Shown piece after piece: positions 16,127 through 24,761 of a DNA stretch of 64,000 bases. The notes below the pieces were generated by a model. That model was given only the letters and a program-made list of their open reading frames with translations, was not told the DNA's origin and ran no database searches. The position numbers were made by a program, and so were the translations under genes. Origin of the DNA: Pseudonocardia endophytica (GTDB lineage Bacteria > Actinomycetota > Actinomycetes > Mycobacteriales > Pseudonocardiaceae); NCBI RefSeq assembly GCF_004339565.1, contig NZ_SMFZ01000002.1:310001-374000 (forward strand), written 5' to 3'. Each line of letters opens with the position of its first letter. Position 1 is the first letter of the stretch.

Positions 16127-17620
16127 GTGGCCGCCGAACCAGGGCTCGCCGAGTCCGCCGATCCGGAGGCGCTCGTCGTCGCCGACCTGACGGCGGTCGA
16201 CGGCGTCGTCGAGCACCTGCGCGCGCTGGGCGCCGCACTGGACCGGACCGCGAACGGACTGCGCGACATCGACACCGGCCAGTGGACCGGCGACGCGGCG
16301 GACGCGTTCCGGGAGCGCTTCGACGAGTCCCCGGTCCGCTGGTTCGCCGGCGCCGACGCGTTCTCCGACGCGGCCACCGCCTACGACGCCTACCGCAGGA
16401 CCGTGCGGCGCTCGCGGGAGCAGGCGGCACGGGCCGTCGAGCTGTACCGCGCCGGACGCCGGACCTCCGAGGCGGCCGTGCGGGAGCGCGACGCCGCCGT
16501 CGCGGACTTCGACACGCGCCTCGCGGCCGCGACCACGACCGGCGGCCCGGCACCCGAACCGTTGCCGGATTTCACCGACCCGGGTGTGCCGATGATCGAG
16601 CAGGCGACCGCGATGCTCGATGCCGCGCGCCGGGACCGCGACGAGGCAGGAGCCGATGCGGCACAGGTCGTGCAGGTGGCCGCGGCGTCCGCGCCGGACC
16701 CGCCGTCGACGCTCGCGCAGGCGGGCGCGGAGCTCGTGGACGGGCTGGCCGAGGGCGGGCGACTCCTGGACGGCATCGGCGACGGCGTCGAGGACGCCGT
16801 GCGGGCAGCCCGGACCGTGAACCCGCTCGACCCGTGGAACCTCACGCATCCGGCGTCCTACGTGGACGGTGTGTCCTCGGTCGCGGCCGGTGCGGTGACG
16901 GCGCAACTGCATCCGGCGGAGCTGGTCAAGGGTGCCGTCGGGACGGGGTGGGGATCGGATCCGGCGACCGCTCTGGGACGCCTGGTCCCGGGACTCGCGA
17001 TGTCCGCGACGACCGGTGGTCTCGGGCGTCAGGTCGAAGCGGCCGCGGCGTCACCGCGGATGTCGGCGGGACGTGCGATCGCCGAGGCGGGCAGTGGCAC
17101 GAGTCCTCCGGAACGACCTCCACCGAAGACCGAGGACTCGCCGGACCTCCCGGCCCGCGCGGAGCTCGGACCGATGTATCGGGGTGAGCAGTACGGCCGC
17201 TCCCCGGTGTTCCCCGGGCAGCGGGTGGAGTACTTCGACGACGCGCGGCGGGAGAAGGCTCGGCTCACCGTTCGGGACGGCCTGCTCTACGACAGCGACG
17301 GTCAGCGTTTCGACTCGGACGGCGGGGAATCGTTCTGGTCCCCGGACGAGCCGATGGCGATCTTCGTCATGGACCCGAAGGGCAACTTGTACGTCTCGCT
17401 CGAGCAGGACGTCGGACGGATTCATCATTCGAGCCTGCTGGCCGGTGCCCCGGTAGCCGGGGCGGGCGAGATCTCGGCCGTGGACGGTCGGGTGACCGTG
17501 CTGTCCGAGGAGAGCGGTCACTACGCACCGCCGGCCGAATGCCTGGACCAAGTGGTGGACTACCTACGGAACGAGGGGGTCGACCTCGGCGAGACGGAGG
17601 TGAGGCGACATGGTGACTGA
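16127..17620 (+). CDS. Putative type VII-secreted effector B (paralogue of effector A)
   Basis: A 497-residue paralogue of the 12976 gene. The WXG turn is GQWTGDAADAF (Trp53), the shared central segment is ASYVDGVSS ... ELVKGAVGTGWGSDP, and the C-terminal module has LTVRDGLLYD, FVMDPKGNLY, HHSSLLAGAPVAGAGE (His433) and SGHYAPP. The two effectors stay alike in the WXG and central parts but diverge in the linker (about residues 310-370) and in many C-terminal residues. It starts three bases after the EspC-like gene and its end overlaps the next gene by 11 bases. No signal peptide, consistent with ESX export. Confidence 0.82.
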   Translation: MAAEPGLAESADPEALVVADLTAVDGVVEHLRALGAALDRTANGLRDIDTGQWTGDAADAFRERFDESPVRWFAGADAFSDAATAYDAYRRTVRRSREQAARAVELYRAGRRTSEAAVRERDAAVADFDTRLAAATTTGGPAPEPLPDFTDPGVPMIEQATAMLDAARRDRDEAGADAAQVVQVAAASAPDPPSTLAQAGAELVDGLAEGGRLLDGIGDGVEDAVRAARTVNPLDPWNLTHPASYVDGVSSVAAGAVTAQLHPAELVKGAVGTGWGSDPATALGRLVPGLAMSATTGGLGRQVEAAAASPRMSAGRAIAEAGSGTSPPERPPPKTEDSPDLPARAELGPMYRGEQYGRSPVFPGQRVEYFDDARREKARLTVRDGLLYDSDGQRFDSDGGESFWSPDEPMAIFVMDPKGNLYVSLEQDVGRIHHSSLLAGAPVAGAGEISAVDGRVTVLSEESGHYAPPAECLDQVVDYLRNEGVDLGETEVRRHGD

Positions 17621-18242
17621 GTTGAGCAGGCCTGCGCGAGAGGTCGTCCACAAGATCCGCCATGTGATCAGGAAGGAGGCGCTCGACGAGGCACTGGCAC
17701 TGCGGCACGCTCGTGCGCTGCTCTTCCGGCCGGTCATGGGGATGAGCGCGGACGAGGAGTACGCAGGTCTGCTGGAGGCTCTTGGTTCGGATGCGGACCT
17801 GGCGACCTGGTCCGGCGATCCGCGCTTCGAACGCGTGCTGTCCGAGGTGGACTTCCGGGCCCACCTCCGGCGGATCGTCGAACGGCTCGACGCGATGCGC
17901 CCGTGGCCGGTGCCGCTGTTTCGCGCGCTGTCGCCCGACTCGTGGTCCGAGTACACAGAGGCGCGGGTCGTCGGAGTGATCCGGCTCAGCGTGCCCAAGG
18001 TGGAGAGCCGCATCCACACGCACCTGCTGCCGCGGCCTCGACCGGATGGCATCGACGTGCAGGTGGCCGTGCTTCGGCTGCGGAGTGGTCGGGACGTCGC
18101 GGTGGTCGGTCACTGGTGGCCGGACGATCTCCGAGCCACGGCCGTCCTCGCCCGCGATCCGGATGTGTCCGCCGAGGACGTGATGGCCGAGTTGACGTCC
18201 GGCGACCACTTCGAGCCCGGTGAGGTCGAGGTCGTGGGCTGA
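17610..18242 (+). CDS. Putative cognate immunity/partner protein B
   Basis: A 210-residue soluble paralogue of the gene at 14411, in the same position relative to its effector. Shared blocks include LDAMRPWPVPL, SRIHTHLLP, LRSGRDVAVVGHWWPDD and RDPDVSAEDVMAELTSG. Divergence is strongest in the first 30 residues and in the centre, which would suit partner-specific binding. A strong hairpin follows at 18261, so it is probably the last gene of the unit. Function is inferred only from layout. Confidence 0.75.
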   Translation: MVTELSRPAREVVHKIRHVIRKEALDEALALRHARALLFRPVMGMSADEEYAGLLEALGSDADLATWSGDPRFERVLSEVDFRAHLRRIVERLDAMRPWPVPLFRALSPDSWSEYTEARVVGVIRLSVPKVESRIHTHLLPRPRPDGIDVQVAVLRLRSGRDVAVVGHWWPDDLRATAVLARDPDVSAEDVMAELTSGDHFEPGEVEVVG

Positions 18243-18260
18243 CCGCCGCCCCGGACCGGT

Positions 18261-18317
18261 CGAGATCGCACTCATGGTGGTTCCCGGCGGTCCGGAGCCG
18301 CCACTGGTGCGATCTCG
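18261..18317 (+). terminator. Long hairpin ending the effector B unit
   Basis: Two 20-base arms beginning CGAGATCGCAC and ending GTGCGATCTCG pair at 16 of 20 positions (11 consecutive) around a 17-base loop. No T-run follows, as is common in this group. It lies between the immunity-like gene and the next synthetase. Confidence 0.6.
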
Positions 18318-18418
18318 GCGGGGATCGGGGTCGCCGATCGCCCCGGTGTTGGCAGTTCGGGGATCGGAGGGACAGGATGTGACGTCGATCGCGCAGTCAG
18401 TCACGAGGAGCCAGCGAA

Positions 18419-20098
18419 GTGACCTCCGCCCAGACCCCCGGTGCAGGAACCCCCGTCGTCCCGTCCTACGCGTCGGGGATCTCCGACACCCCGCTGCTCG
18501 GCGACACCATCGGCGACAACTTCGATCGCACGGCGGCCGCGTACCCGGACGTGGATGCGCTCGTCGAGGTGCAGACCGGTCGTCGATGGACCTACGTGCA
18601 GCTGCGCGAGGAGATCGACAAGGTCGCGTGCGGGCTGCTCGAGGCGGGTCTGCAGGTCGGGGACCGGGTCGGGATCTGGGCGCCGAACATGGCCGAGTGG
18701 ACGCTGGTCCAGTACGCCACGGCGAAGATCGGCGTCATCCTGGTCAACATCAACCCGTCGTACCGGACGCACGAGCTGGAGTTCGTGCTGAAGCAGGCCG
18801 GGATCTCGGTGCTGGTCGCGGCACGGGAGTTCAAGACCTCGAACTACGCCGACATGATCGAGCAGGTCCGCGGCAACTGCGAGGAACTGCGCCAGGTCGT
18901 GATCATCGGGTCGCCGGAGTGGGACGCGCTCGTCGAGTCCGGCGCGTCCGGTGACCGGATCCGGCTGGCCGAGATCCAGGCGAGCCTGTCCGCCGACGAG
19001 CCGATCAACATCCAGTACACGTCGGGGACGACCGGGTTCCCCAAGGGCGCGACGCTGTCCCACCACAACATCCTGAACAACGGCTACTACGTCGGGTCGC
19101 TGTGCGGGTACGGGCCGGAGGACCGGGTGTGCATCCCGGTGCCCTTCTACCACTGCTTCGGCATGGTGATGGGCAACCTGGGCTGCACCACGAACGGCTC
19201 GACGATGGTCATCCCGGCGCAGGGGTTCGACCCGAAGGCCACGCTGAAAGCCGTCGCGCAGGAGAGGTGCACGTCGCTCTACGGCGTCCCGACGATGTTC
19301 ATCGCCGAGCTCAACGACCCGGAGTTCGACTCCTACGACCTCTCCAGCCTGCGCACCGGCATCATGGCCGGCTCGCCGTGCCCGGTCGAGGTGATGAAGC
19401 AGGTCGTCGAGCGCATGGGTATGACCGAGGTGACGATCTGCTACGGCATGACCGAGACCAGCCCGGTCTCCACGCAGACCCGAGCCGACGACTCGTTGGA
19501 CCGCCGCGTGTCGACGATCGGGCGGGTGCACCCGCACCTCGAGGTCAAGATCGCCGATCCGGAGAACGGCAGCACCGTCCCGCGCGGGACACCGGGTGAG
19601 ATCTGTACCCGCGGCTACTCGGTGATGCTCGGGTACTGGGACCAGCCGGAGAAGACGGCCGAGGTGCTCGACCGCGCCCGGTGGATGCACACCGGCGACC
19701 TCGGGATCATGGACGACGAGGGCTACGTCAACATCACCGGCCGGATCAAGGACATGGTCATCCGCGGCGGCGAGAACATCTACCCGCGCGAGATCGAGGA
19801 GTTCCTCTACACCCACCCGGACATCCTCGACGCGCAGGTCATCGGCGTTCCGGACACCAAGTACGGCGAGGAGCTGTGCGCCTGGGTCCAGCTGCGTGAG
19901 GGTGCCGCGGACCTGACCGCCGAGGCCGTTCGCGAGTTCGCGACCGGCAAGCTCGCCCACTACAAGATCCCGCGCTACGTGATGGTCGTCGACGAGTTCC
20001 CGATGACGGTCACCGGCAAGGTGCGCAAGGTCGAGATGCGGGAGAAGACGGTCGACCAGCTCGGCCTCGGTGACGCGGCGTCGGTGCAGAACGCCTGA
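18419..20098 (+). CDS. Medium/long-chain acyl-CoA synthetase (AMP-binding)
   Basis: A 559-residue adenylate-forming enzyme that activates a carboxylic acid to acyl-AMP and then acyl-CoA. Motifs: P-loop YTSGTTGFPKGA, GMTETSP, the MHTGDLG aspartate, GRIKDMVIRGGENIYPREIE hinge region, and catalytic Lys in TVTGKVRK. It resembles the ACSF2/FadD35-type clade, which takes medium-chain or branched acids. The GTG start has a GAGGAG site upstream. It is a single-gene unit between two hairpins. Confidence 0.93.
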   Translation: MTSAQTPGAGTPVVPSYASGISDTPLLGDTIGDNFDRTAAAYPDVDALVEVQTGRRWTYVQLREEIDKVACGLLEAGLQVGDRVGIWAPNMAEWTLVQYATAKIGVILVNINPSYRTHELEFVLKQAGISVLVAAREFKTSNYADMIEQVRGNCEELRQVVIIGSPEWDALVESGASGDRIRLAEIQASLSADEPINIQYTSGTTGFPKGATLSHHNILNNGYYVGSLCGYGPEDRVCIPVPFYHCFGMVMGNLGCTTNGSTMVIPAQGFDPKATLKAVAQERCTSLYGVPTMFIAELNDPEFDSYDLSSLRTGIMAGSPCPVEVMKQVVERMGMTEVTICYGMTETSPVSTQTRADDSLDRRVSTIGRVHPHLEVKIADPENGSTVPRGTPGEICTRGYSVMLGYWDQPEKTAEVLDRARWMHTGDLGIMDDEGYVNITGRIKDMVIRGGENIYPREIEEFLYTHPDILDAQVIGVPDTKYGEELCAWVQLREGAADLTAEAVREFATGKLAHYKIPRYVMVVDEFPMTVTGKVRKVEMREKTVDQLGLGDAASVQNA

Positions 20099-20102
20099 TC
20101 AC

Positions 20103-20135
20103 GGAGCGAGCATCGACAGCGCCGATGCGAGCTCC
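20103..20135 (+). terminator. Hairpin after the acyl-CoA synthetase
   Basis: GGAGC-GA-GCATCG, a 7-base loop, then CGATGC-GA-GCTCC: two perfect helices separated by a symmetrical tandem G-A mismatch. It starts five bases after the stop codon. Confidence 0.55.
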
Positions 20136-20174
20136 GCTCGCGCTACTCTCGTGCGCCGACGGGTGAATCCGGTC

Positions 20175-20180
20175 TAGCAT
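20175..20180 (+). promoter_or_regulatory. Candidate -10 box of the cold-shock gene
   Basis: TAGCAT would start a transcript with an untranslated leader of about 95 bases before the GTG at 20284. A leader of that size would suit a cold-shock gene. No convincing -35 was seen. Confidence 0.35.
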
Positions 20181-20283
20181 GTCGGACACGCGCGTCCGGA
20201 AGGCCACGGGCATCCGGGCGCGTTTGTCGTGCAGCAGTGTCGCGACCGACGCAGTGCAGCAGTTCAGTGAAGCGAGGACGCAG

Positions 20284-20670
20284 GTGCCCACCGGCAGGGT
20301 GAAGTGGTACGACGCGGAGAAGGGCTTCGGCTTCCTCTCCCAGGACGGCGGCGAGGACGTCTACGTCCGCAAGGCGGCTCTGCCGTCGGGCGTCGAGGCG
20401 CTCAAGTCCGGCCAGCGCGTCGAGTTCGGGATGGCCGAGGGCCGTCGCGGCCCGCAGGCGCTGTCCGTGCGGGTCGTCGAGAAACAGGCGTCCGCCGTCG
20501 AGAACGCTCGTCGCCCGGCCGAGGAGCTGCACGGTCTCGTCGAGGACATGATGCGGCTGCTGGAGTCCCGGGTGCAGCCGCAGCTGCGGCACGGCCGCTA
20601 CCCGGACCGCAAGACCTGCAAGCTGGCCGCCGAGGTGGTCCGCGCCGTCGCACGCGACCTGGACGGCTGA
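20284..20670 (+). CDS. Cold-shock domain protein with C-terminal extension
   Basis: A 128-residue protein. The first 66 residues are a cold-shock OB-fold with RNP1-like KGFGFLSQDG and RNP2-like EDVYVRKAAL; the KWYDAEKGFGF start is typical. These proteins bind single-stranded RNA or DNA. A helical C-terminal extension of about 55 residues (EELHGLVEDMMRLLESRVQP) matches the longer CspB-type proteins of actinobacteria rather than the 67-residue CspA type. GAGG lies about ten bases before the GTG. Its neighbours match the Rv0871-Rv0883c region of M. tuberculosis. Confidence 0.92.
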   Translation: MPTGRVKWYDAEKGFGFLSQDGGEDVYVRKAALPSGVEALKSGQRVEFGMAEGRRGPQALSVRVVEKQASAVENARRPAEELHGLVEDMMRLLESRVQPQLRHGRYPDRKTCKLAAEVVRAVARDLDG

Positions 20671-20687
20671 CCCGCCGCACCCCGCCT

Positions 20688-20745
20688 CGGCGTGCCGCAC
20701 CGGCTGCGACGGGTGCGGCACGCCGGCCAGGGGTGCGGCACGCCG
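20688..20745 (+). terminator. Hairpin with duplicated 3' arm after the cold-shock gene
   Basis: The arm CGGCGTGCCGCAC (20688-20700) pairs perfectly with GTGCGGCACGCCG at 20713-20725, and equally with a second identical copy at 20733-20745. The 3' arm belongs to a 20-base tandem repeat (20711-20750, one mismatch) with a partial third copy. Confidence 0.6.
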
Positions 20746-20820
20746 GCGAGGGGTGCGCCGGCCGGGCCGGGTGTGCGTCCGGGTGGAAATTCCGGTTCGG
20801 TAGCGGTCGTTGACTCCTGC

Positions 20821-21777
20821 GTGCGTCTGTCGTTGCTGGACCGTTCGCGGACGCGGGCCGGTGAGCCGGATCCCGCGGCGCTGACCCGCACCGTCGAACG
20901 GGCGAAGCGGGCCGAGCGTCTCGGCTACCACCGGTTCTGGGTCGCCGAGCACCACGCGGTACCGGGGATCGCCAGCGGTGCGCCGACCGTGCTGATGGCC
21001 GCCGTCGCCGCCGCGACCGAACGGATCCGGATCGGCTCCGGCGGGATCATGCTGCCGAACCACCAGCCGCTCGTCGTGGCCGAGCAGGTCGCGACGCTCG
21101 CCGCGCTGCACCCGGGACGGATCGACGTCGGGGTGGGCCGGACACCCGCCTTCACCGAGCCGGTCCGCAGAGCCCTGCGCAGCGACGGCGAGGACGGCTG
21201 GGACGACACGGCGTTCGCCGCCGACCTGCGCGAGCTGCGCTCCTATCTGGACGGCACCGGACCGGTCACCGTCCGGCCCCGGCCGGCCGAGGCACCGCCC
21301 CTGTTCGTGCTGGCCACGGGTGCCGGTCTGCGGGTGGCCGGCGACCTACGGCTGCCCGTCGTCGTCGGTGGTCCGGTGCTCGACGACCGCGCCGCGCTGG
21401 ACGGCTACCGCTCCCGCGCCGGCGACGACGCGTACGTCGTCGTGTCCGCGGACGTGCTGATCGGGGATCCGGAGCTGGCGCTGCCGGAGGCGTGGGCGCT
21501 GGCCGCGGCACGGACGACCGGTGAGTTCCCGCCCCTGGAACCACCGGACCCCGGGCGCCGGACGACCGAGCGGCAACGTGCCGTCGTCGACAGGGCTCTG
21601 GAACGCACGATCGTCGGGGACGAGGACACCGTCGCGGAGCGCCTGGACGAGCTCGTCGAGCGCACCGGTGCGGACGAGCTGCTGGTCACGTCGTCGACGT
21701 GGGACGGTGACGCGCTCGCCGAGTCCGACGCCCGTCTCGCCGCCGTGCTGTCCGGCGTCACCGGGCACGTGCCCTGA
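20821..21777 (+). CDS. Luciferase-like flavin-dependent monooxygenase
   Basis: A 318-residue TIM-barrel protein of the bacterial luciferase-like family (LLM), using F420 or FMN. Diagnostic segments are GYHRFWVAEHHAVPGIASGAP near the N-terminus, ERIRIGSGGIMLPNHQPLVVAEQ, and RIDVGVGR. The AEHH motif is typical of the MsnO8 subgroup. The barrel centre is a little shorter than usual. The GTG is chosen because the next upstream codons would extend into the hairpin repeats. Substrate unknown. Confidence 0.88.
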   Translation: MRLSLLDRSRTRAGEPDPAALTRTVERAKRAERLGYHRFWVAEHHAVPGIASGAPTVLMAAVAAATERIRIGSGGIMLPNHQPLVVAEQVATLAALHPGRIDVGVGRTPAFTEPVRRALRSDGEDGWDDTAFAADLRELRSYLDGTGPVTVRPRPAEAPPLFVLATGAGLRVAGDLRLPVVVGGPVLDDRAALDGYRSRAGDDAYVVVSADVLIGDPELALPEAWALAAARTTGEFPPLEPPDPGRRTTERQRAVVDRALERTIVGDEDTVAERLDELVERTGADELLVTSSTWDGDALAESDARLAAVLSGVTGHVP

Positions 21778-21787
21778 CCCCGGAGCC

Positions 21788-22258
21788 TCAGGAGGCGACC
21801 AGCACCCACGTCGCGCGAACCGGGAAGTTGATCTGCCCGGTGGCCGGGTCCTGGACCGGCGCCGGCCCGAACAGCTGCACCTGCGCGGTGAGCAGCCGGT
21901 CGCGCGGGTCCGGCAGCGTCAGCGTGTAGTCGGTCTTCGAGCCGGGCGCGGCGATCGGGCTGCGGCCGTCGGTGCGGGTGCGCCCGTCCGGGCCGAGGTA
22001 GGAGAACGCGACCTGCCACGGCGCCGACGAGATCTCCTCCGGGACCGTGACCGTCACCGGTGTACCCGGCGGCAACGCGGCGGTCAGGCGGGCGTTCGCG
22101 TCGTCGGTGCAGTTCTGCAGTTGGTTGTCGCAGAACTGCGTCGGCGCGGCGGTGAGCGAGTTCCCGGCGACGTCGAACGTGACGTTCGGCGGCGTCGACG
22201 TGCCGCACCCGGCGAGGAACAGGGCGGCGGCCGCGAGGGGGAGCAGAACTCGTCGCAC
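21788..22258 (-). CDS. DUF2771 family lipoprotein
   Basis: A 156-residue exported lipoprotein. The signal peptide ends in lipobox FLAGC (Cys18). The mature domain has an early pair of cysteines (FCDNQLQNC) and a beta-sandwich-like pattern ending in FPVRATWVLVAS, matching the actinobacterial DUF2771 family of unknown function. It follows the MFS gene at nine bases on the same strand, so both are probably co-transcribed. Confidence 0.85.
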   Translation of the reverse strand: MRRVLLPLAAAALFLAGCGTSTPPNVTFDVAGNSLTAAPTQFCDNQLQNCTDDANARLTAALPPGTPVTVTVPEEISSAPWQVAFSYLGPDGRTRTDGRSPIAAPGSKTDYTLTLPDPRDRLLTAQVQLFGPAPVQDPATGQINFPVRATWVLVAS

Positions 22259-22267
22259 GCCGCCAGA

Positions 22268-23827
22268 CTACGGAGACCGGGTTGCCCCGACCGGACGCCG
22301 GGTGGGCGCCTCCCGCGCACCGAGACCCGGCACCAGGCTGCCGCCGCCCTGCACGGCCGCGGCCTGCGCCGCGAACAGCGCGATCACGCCGGCCACGACG
22401 GCGAACCCGATCCAGTACGTGCTGTGCGGCAGCAGGACGCCGAGCGCTCCGCCGAGCACCCAGGCGAGCTGCAGCCACGTCTCCGATCGCCCGAACGCCG
22501 ACGCGCGCGCGTGTTCGGGCAGGTCACGCTGGATGACGGCGTCCAGGCAGACCTTGGCCATCGCGGACGCCGTCGAGCCCACCAGGCCCGCGACCGCGGC
22601 CGTCGCGATGCCGGGCAGGAACGCGGCCAGTACGGCGACGGCGACCGAGGCACCGGCACACACCAGCACGACGGGTCCCGACGCGCCGAAGCGGATCCGG
22701 GTGCCGACGGCGTTGCCCAGGAACAGGCCGGCGCCGGCCGCCGCCCCGACGATGCCGATCAGGAGCAGCTGCTGCGCCGGGTCCCCGCCCGCCTGCTCGG
22801 CCGCGAACTTCACCACGAACGCGACGAACAGCGTGAGGAACCCGGTCAGCACGCGCACGGCGCTCGTACCCCAGAGCGCGACGAGCACGGCCCTGCTCAC
22901 CGGCGCCCTGTCCCGTCGAGACGAGCGCATCGACGCCGCCACCTCGCCGGACGTCGACTCCACCCAGCGCGGGATCCGCATCGACAGCACGGTCCCGACG
23001 ACGCCGAGCACGGCCGTCCAGTAGAGCGCGCCGGACGAGTCGAACAGGTAGGCGACACCTGCCGCGACCGCGCCCGCGACGCCGCCCGCGACCATGCCGA
23101 ACGTGGTCAGCCGCGAGTTCGTCGTGGCCAGCGTGATGGCGGGCGGCAGCACCCGAGGTGTGACGGCCGCCTTGAGCACCAGGAACGACTTGGACAGCAC
23201 CATCGCGCCGAGCGCGGCCGGGTAGAGGATCCAGTTGTCGTAGTTCAGCGCCATCACGACGGCCAGCACGGCCCGACCGGCGCAGGACACGGCCATCGCG
23301 ATCCGCCGCCCGCGCTGCATCCGGTCCAGCAGCGGCCCGATCACCGGCGCGATCACGGCGAACGGCGCGACCGTGATCGCCAGGTAGAGCGCGACGTTCG
23401 TCTTGGACTCGGCCGTGGCGGCGGCGAAGAACAGCGTGTTCGCCAGCGCGACGGCGACGGCGGCGTCCAGCGCGTACGTGACCATCGTCGCGTAGGTGAG
23501 CGCGGTCAGGCCGGACCGGTCCGCGCCGTCGGCGGTGGCCGCGCGGCGGAACGTGTACGTGGCCCACCCACCGAACTGGCGGCCGCGGTAGGCGGCGACC
23601 CGGGTGACGGTCAGCTTGCGCGGGATCCGGGGCGACGACGGGCGGGGCGGGTCCTCGGCGTCCGGACCGCCGTCGCGCGGAATGGCGTGCGTGTCGCCGT
23701 CGCGCGGGATCCGGGCCGTCGGGTCCTCCGGCTCGGGCCCGCGGTGCTCGGACGGCAGGAACGCGGTCGGCCCGTCGTCCCCGTCGGAACGCCCGTTCTG
23801 CTGCGGAGGGGGACCGGGGCGCGCCAC
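22268..23827 (-). CDS. Major facilitator superfamily transporter
   Basis: A 519-residue membrane protein with about twelve hydrophobic helices from residue 90 onwards. A long hydrophilic N-terminal tail rich in Asp/Arg/Pro precedes the first helix. The loop with LLDRMQRGRRIAM resembles the MFS motif-A loop. The arrangement (MFS beside a DUF2771 lipoprotein, near csp, glutaminyl cyclase and DUF3027) matches the Rv0876c region of mycobacteria. Substrate unknown. The start is GTG. Confidence 0.88.
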   Translation of the reverse strand: MARPGPPPQQNGRSDGDDGPTAFLPSEHRGPEPEDPTARIPRDGDTHAIPRDGGPDAEDPPRPSSPRIPRKLTVTRVAAYRGRQFGGWATYTFRRAATADGADRSGLTALTYATMVTYALDAAVAVALANTLFFAAATAESKTNVALYLAITVAPFAVIAPVIGPLLDRMQRGRRIAMAVSCAGRAVLAVVMALNYDNWILYPAALGAMVLSKSFLVLKAAVTPRVLPPAITLATTNSRLTTFGMVAGGVAGAVAAGVAYLFDSSGALYWTAVLGVVGTVLSMRIPRWVESTSGEVAASMRSSRRDRAPVSRAVLVALWGTSAVRVLTGFLTLFVAFVVKFAAEQAGGDPAQQLLLIGIVGAAAGAGLFLGNAVGTRIRFGASGPVVLVCAGASVAVAVLAAFLPGIATAAVAGLVGSTASAMAKVCLDAVIQRDLPEHARASAFGRSETWLQLAWVLGGALGVLLPHSTYWIGFAVVAGVIALFAAQAAAVQGGGSLVPGLGAREAPTRRPVGATRSP

Positions 23828-23867
23828 GGGTTCATTGTGGCAAAGGGGACCGACGAAAATCCGGCCG

Positions 23868-24635
23868 TCAGGCGGGAAGACGCACCCGGAACATCGTCGG
23901 CCAGAGCTTGCCGGTGAGCAGGTACTCGTCGCCGCCGAGCGCGGCGATCCCGTTCAGTACGTCGGCGCCCTGCCGCTGCTCCGGCGTCAGCAGGCCCGAC
24001 GCGTCCACCGCCGCCGTGACCTGCCCGGTCGCCGGGTCGATCCGCACGATCCGGTCGGACTGCCAGACGTTCGCCCAGACCTGGCCGCCGACGCACTCCA
24101 GCTCGTTGAGGTTCGTCACCGGAGCGCCGTTCTCGGTCACGTCGACGCCGCCGGTCTCGGCGAACGTCGACGGATCCTGGAACCGCAGCCGTGCCGAGCC
24201 GTCGGAACGGACCAGCCGGTTCCCGTCGTGACACAGCCCCCAGCCCTCGCCGGACATCGGGACCGTCCGCAGCAGCCGGAACGTCGCACGGTCCCACTCG
24301 AGCGCGACGCCGTCGGTCCAGGTCAGCTGCCAGATGCGGTCCCCGGAGACGGTGATCCCCTCGCCGAACCAGTCGTTCGGCACCGGAACCGAGCGGCGCA
24401 GCGCGCCGGTCGCCGGGTCCAGCTCGCGGAGCTGCGAGCGCCCGACCAGGCCCGTTCCCTCGTAGAGCGCCCCTCCGCCGGGCGCGAGCTCGAGGCCCTG
24501 GGTGAACGCCGACGGGTCGTGCGGGACCTGACCGAGCACCACCGGACGCACGCCGGGAGGCTCCGGCGAACCACACGCCGTCAGCACCCCCATGACGAGC
24601 AGCGCCGCGGCGACGGCCCGCACCCCCCTCACCAT
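23868..24635 (-). CDS. Glutaminyl-peptide cyclotransferase, beta-propeller type
   Basis: A 255-residue exported protein with lipobox-like LTACG at about residue 20. The rest is the five-bladed beta-propeller of plant/bacterial-type glutaminyl cyclases, seen from HDPSAFTQGLEL, GLVGRSQLRELD, WFGEGITV, QLTWTDG, GEGWGLCHDG, NLNELECVGGQVWANVW and GKLWPTMFRV. It converts N-terminal glutamine to pyroglutamate. The conserved Glu residues in ELE and FGEG and the Trp residues are present. It sits next to the MFS gene with a 40-base gap. Confidence 0.9.
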   Translation of the reverse strand: MVRGVRAVAAALLVMGVLTACGSPEPPGVRPVVLGQVPHDPSAFTQGLELAPGGGALYEGTGLVGRSQLRELDPATGALRRSVPVPNDWFGEGITVSGDRIWQLTWTDGVALEWDRATFRLLRTVPMSGEGWGLCHDGNRLVRSDGSARLRFQDPSTFAETGGVDVTENGAPVTNLNELECVGGQVWANVWQSDRIVRIDPATGQVTAAVDASGLLTPEQRQGADVLNGIAALGGDEYLLTGKLWPTMFRVRLPA

Positions 24636-24691
24636 GGCGTCAGCATGCCCCGGGGGCCCGGTGCCTGCGACGACGGGTGGCACACTGTGCA

Positions 24692-24761
24692 GGTGAGCGA
24701 GCTCGCCATCGAACACGGCAGCGCCGCGAACGTGGCCGACGAGCGCCAGCGAGGAGGGTTC
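24692..24761 (+). repeat. GAGCGAGC-type leader element (copy 2)
   Basis: It begins GTGAGCGAGC, contains GCCGACGAGCGCCAGCGAGG and ends in GAGGAGG four bases before the GTG at 24762. It shares its start, several internal blocks and its end with the element at 15157. Read in frame from 24693 it would extend the DUF3027 protein by 23 residues. Confidence 0.45.
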
